Assembly: GCA_031290315.1 (NCBI GenBank)
Contig: JAITNS010000001.1
Location: forward strand, 1 to 7,240
Length of the DNA stretch: 7,240 nucleotides
Direction: 5' to 3'
DNA from: Puniceicoccales bacterium
GTDB lineage: Bacteria; Verrucomicrobiota; Verrucomicrobiia; Opitutales; LL51
A model generated the notes under the pieces. That model was not told the DNA's origin. It searched no databases and was given only the letters and a program-made list of their open reading frames with translations. The position numbers and the translations under genes were made by a program. Of the stretch, positions 6,933-7,240 are shown one piece after another; position 1 is the first letter of the stretch, and each line of letters starts with the position of its first letter.

Positions 6933-6948
6933 GGGGCCCCGGCCCCAT
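6931..6948. repeat. Hairpin ATGGGGCC / GGCCCCAT
   Basis: Perfect 8-bp inverted repeat with CC at the centre, directly abutting the greA terminator. It has no copy in the left block. Confidence 0.8.
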
Positions 6949-6954
6949 ACCCCG

Positions 6955-6974
6955 CCAGGGGATGAATCCCCTGG
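6955..6974. repeat. Hairpin CCAGGGGAT / ATCCCCTGG
   Basis: Perfect 9-bp inverted repeat with GA at the centre. It shares the CCAGG...CCTGG ends of module B but is a distinct sequence. Confidence 0.8.
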
Positions 6975-6984
6975 ACCTCCTTGG

Positions 6985-7025
6985 TGGCCCTAGATGAGAT
7001 GCCAACGCCATCTCATCTAGGGCCA
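6985..7025. repeat. Perfect 17-bp stem hairpin
   Basis: TGGCCCTAGATGAGATG at 6985-7001 pairs without mismatch with 7009-7025 around a 7-nt loop (ccaacgc). It is the longest perfect stem in the window. No T-tract follows, so it is not an ordinary intrinsic terminator. No second copy is seen here. Confidence 0.9.
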
Positions 7026-7033
7026 AGAAATAC

Positions 7034-7056
7034 TTCAAAGAATATTATTCTTTGAA
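7034..7056. repeat. AT-rich 23-bp palindrome at the head of the right repeat copy
   Basis: Perfect 11-bp arms (TTCAAAGAATA / TATTCTTTGAA) around a single T. Bases 7041-7060 equal bases 1-20, so the window starts inside another copy of this palindrome. It could be an element end or a protein binding site. Confidence 0.85.
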
Positions 7057-7191
7057 CTTAATAAGTTGTAGCCAGGTATTGTGCTATTAGCACAGCTGTC
7101 CGGGTATTGTGTGCGCCCTGGAACACGTGTGTTGCACGTGATCCAGGGCGGTCCCAAGGTCCAGGAAACAATGTTTCCTGGCGGGGATTAA

Positions 7192-7210
7192 TAAGGGCGG
7201 GCAGCCCTTA
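7192..7210 (+). repeat. Hairpin module C, right copy
   Basis: Stem TAAGGGC / GCCCTTA with loop GGGCA, followed by GCTTT rather than a T-run, so it is a poorer terminator than its relatives at 118-138 and 6906-6930. Confidence 0.75.
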
Positions 7211-7224
7211 GCTTTAGAGATGTG

Positions 7225-7237
7225 GGGGCTCCGCCCC
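7225..7237. repeat. Small hairpin GGGGC / GCCCC at the right edge
   Basis: Five-bp stem with loop TCC, 14 bp after module C. The block may continue past the window end. GGGGCTCCGCCCC-type hairpins are common in many bacterial genomes, so this one carries little information. Confidence 0.6.
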
Positions 7238-7240
7238 AAA

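Larger units (their letters stand above)
7034..7210. repeat. Right copy of composite palindromic repeat
   Basis: Same order as the left copy: AT-rich palindrome (7034-7056), module A (7114-7150), module B (7161-7181), module C (7192-7210), in the same orientation. It also carries a segment absent on the left (about 7061-7100) with a small hairpin at 7080-7094 (TGTGC / GCACA). Module A has one A-A mismatch (7123/7141) and a T-G wobble (7130/7134). No coding sequence is visible. The pair of copies lies as direct repeats around the five-gene block. Confidence 0.85.

Noticed and set aside
6985..7025. Intrinsic terminator
   Set aside because: The stem is strong but no T-tract follows on either strand.
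1..7240. Insertion sequence or composite transposon bounded by the flanking repeats
   Set aside because: There is no transposase, the repeats are direct mosaics of small palindromes rather than IS copies, and no target duplication can be identified.
1..7240. tRNA or rRNA genes
   Set aside because: The hairpin blocks at both ends were considered, but none shows a cloverleaf layout, a T-loop GTTCGA-like motif, or rRNA signature sequence.

Overview
The window looks like an AT-rich, loosely packed chromosome segment of a bacterium from the PVC group. Verrucomicrobiota of the Opitutae type is my best guess. The main pointers are a GreA fused to a long N-terminal region, seen in Chlamydiae and Verrucomicrobia, and a PfkB kinase whose N-terminus (GFDGFID...AAGKSTN...GGNGP) matches my memory of verrucomicrobial proteins. 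Sparse Shine-Dalgarno sites, repeat-filled intergenic DNA and a decayed enzyme are compatible with a symbiont or reduced genome, but that is inference. No search could be run.

Layout. Bases 1-140 are a composite of GC-rich palindromes. A plus-strand gene (203-1717) encodes a full-length MalQ-like protein in which all three catalytic positions of 4-alpha-glucanotransferase are changed. It converges, with only 3 bp between stops, on a minus-strand cluster read in the order family 2 glycosyltransferase (4349-3531), ComF (3512-2781), PfkB sugar kinase (2734-1721). The first two are 18 bp apart and probably cotranscribed; the kinase may have its own promoter. Bases 4283-4963 hold four tandem 170-bp repeats that duplicate the first ~67 bp of the glycosyltransferase gene plus ~100 bp of its upstream DNA. 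A plus-strand gene (5017-6885) encodes the fused GreA. Bases 6894-7240 are almost solid hairpins, including a terminator after greA and a second copy of the composite repeat from the left edge in the same orientation.

How the genes fit together. There is no single pathway. The glycosyltransferase probably acts in surface glycan (lipopolysaccharide-like) assembly, PfkB phosphorylates a sugar or nucleoside, ComF is a phosphoribosyltransferase-fold protein linked to DNA uptake, and GreA rescues backtracked RNA polymerase. The MalQ-like protein is predicted to be unable to do normal transglycosylation. The most notable non-gene structures are the gene-head tandem array, which has an A-B-A-B higher-order pattern, and the mosaic palindromic elements on both sides of the gene block.
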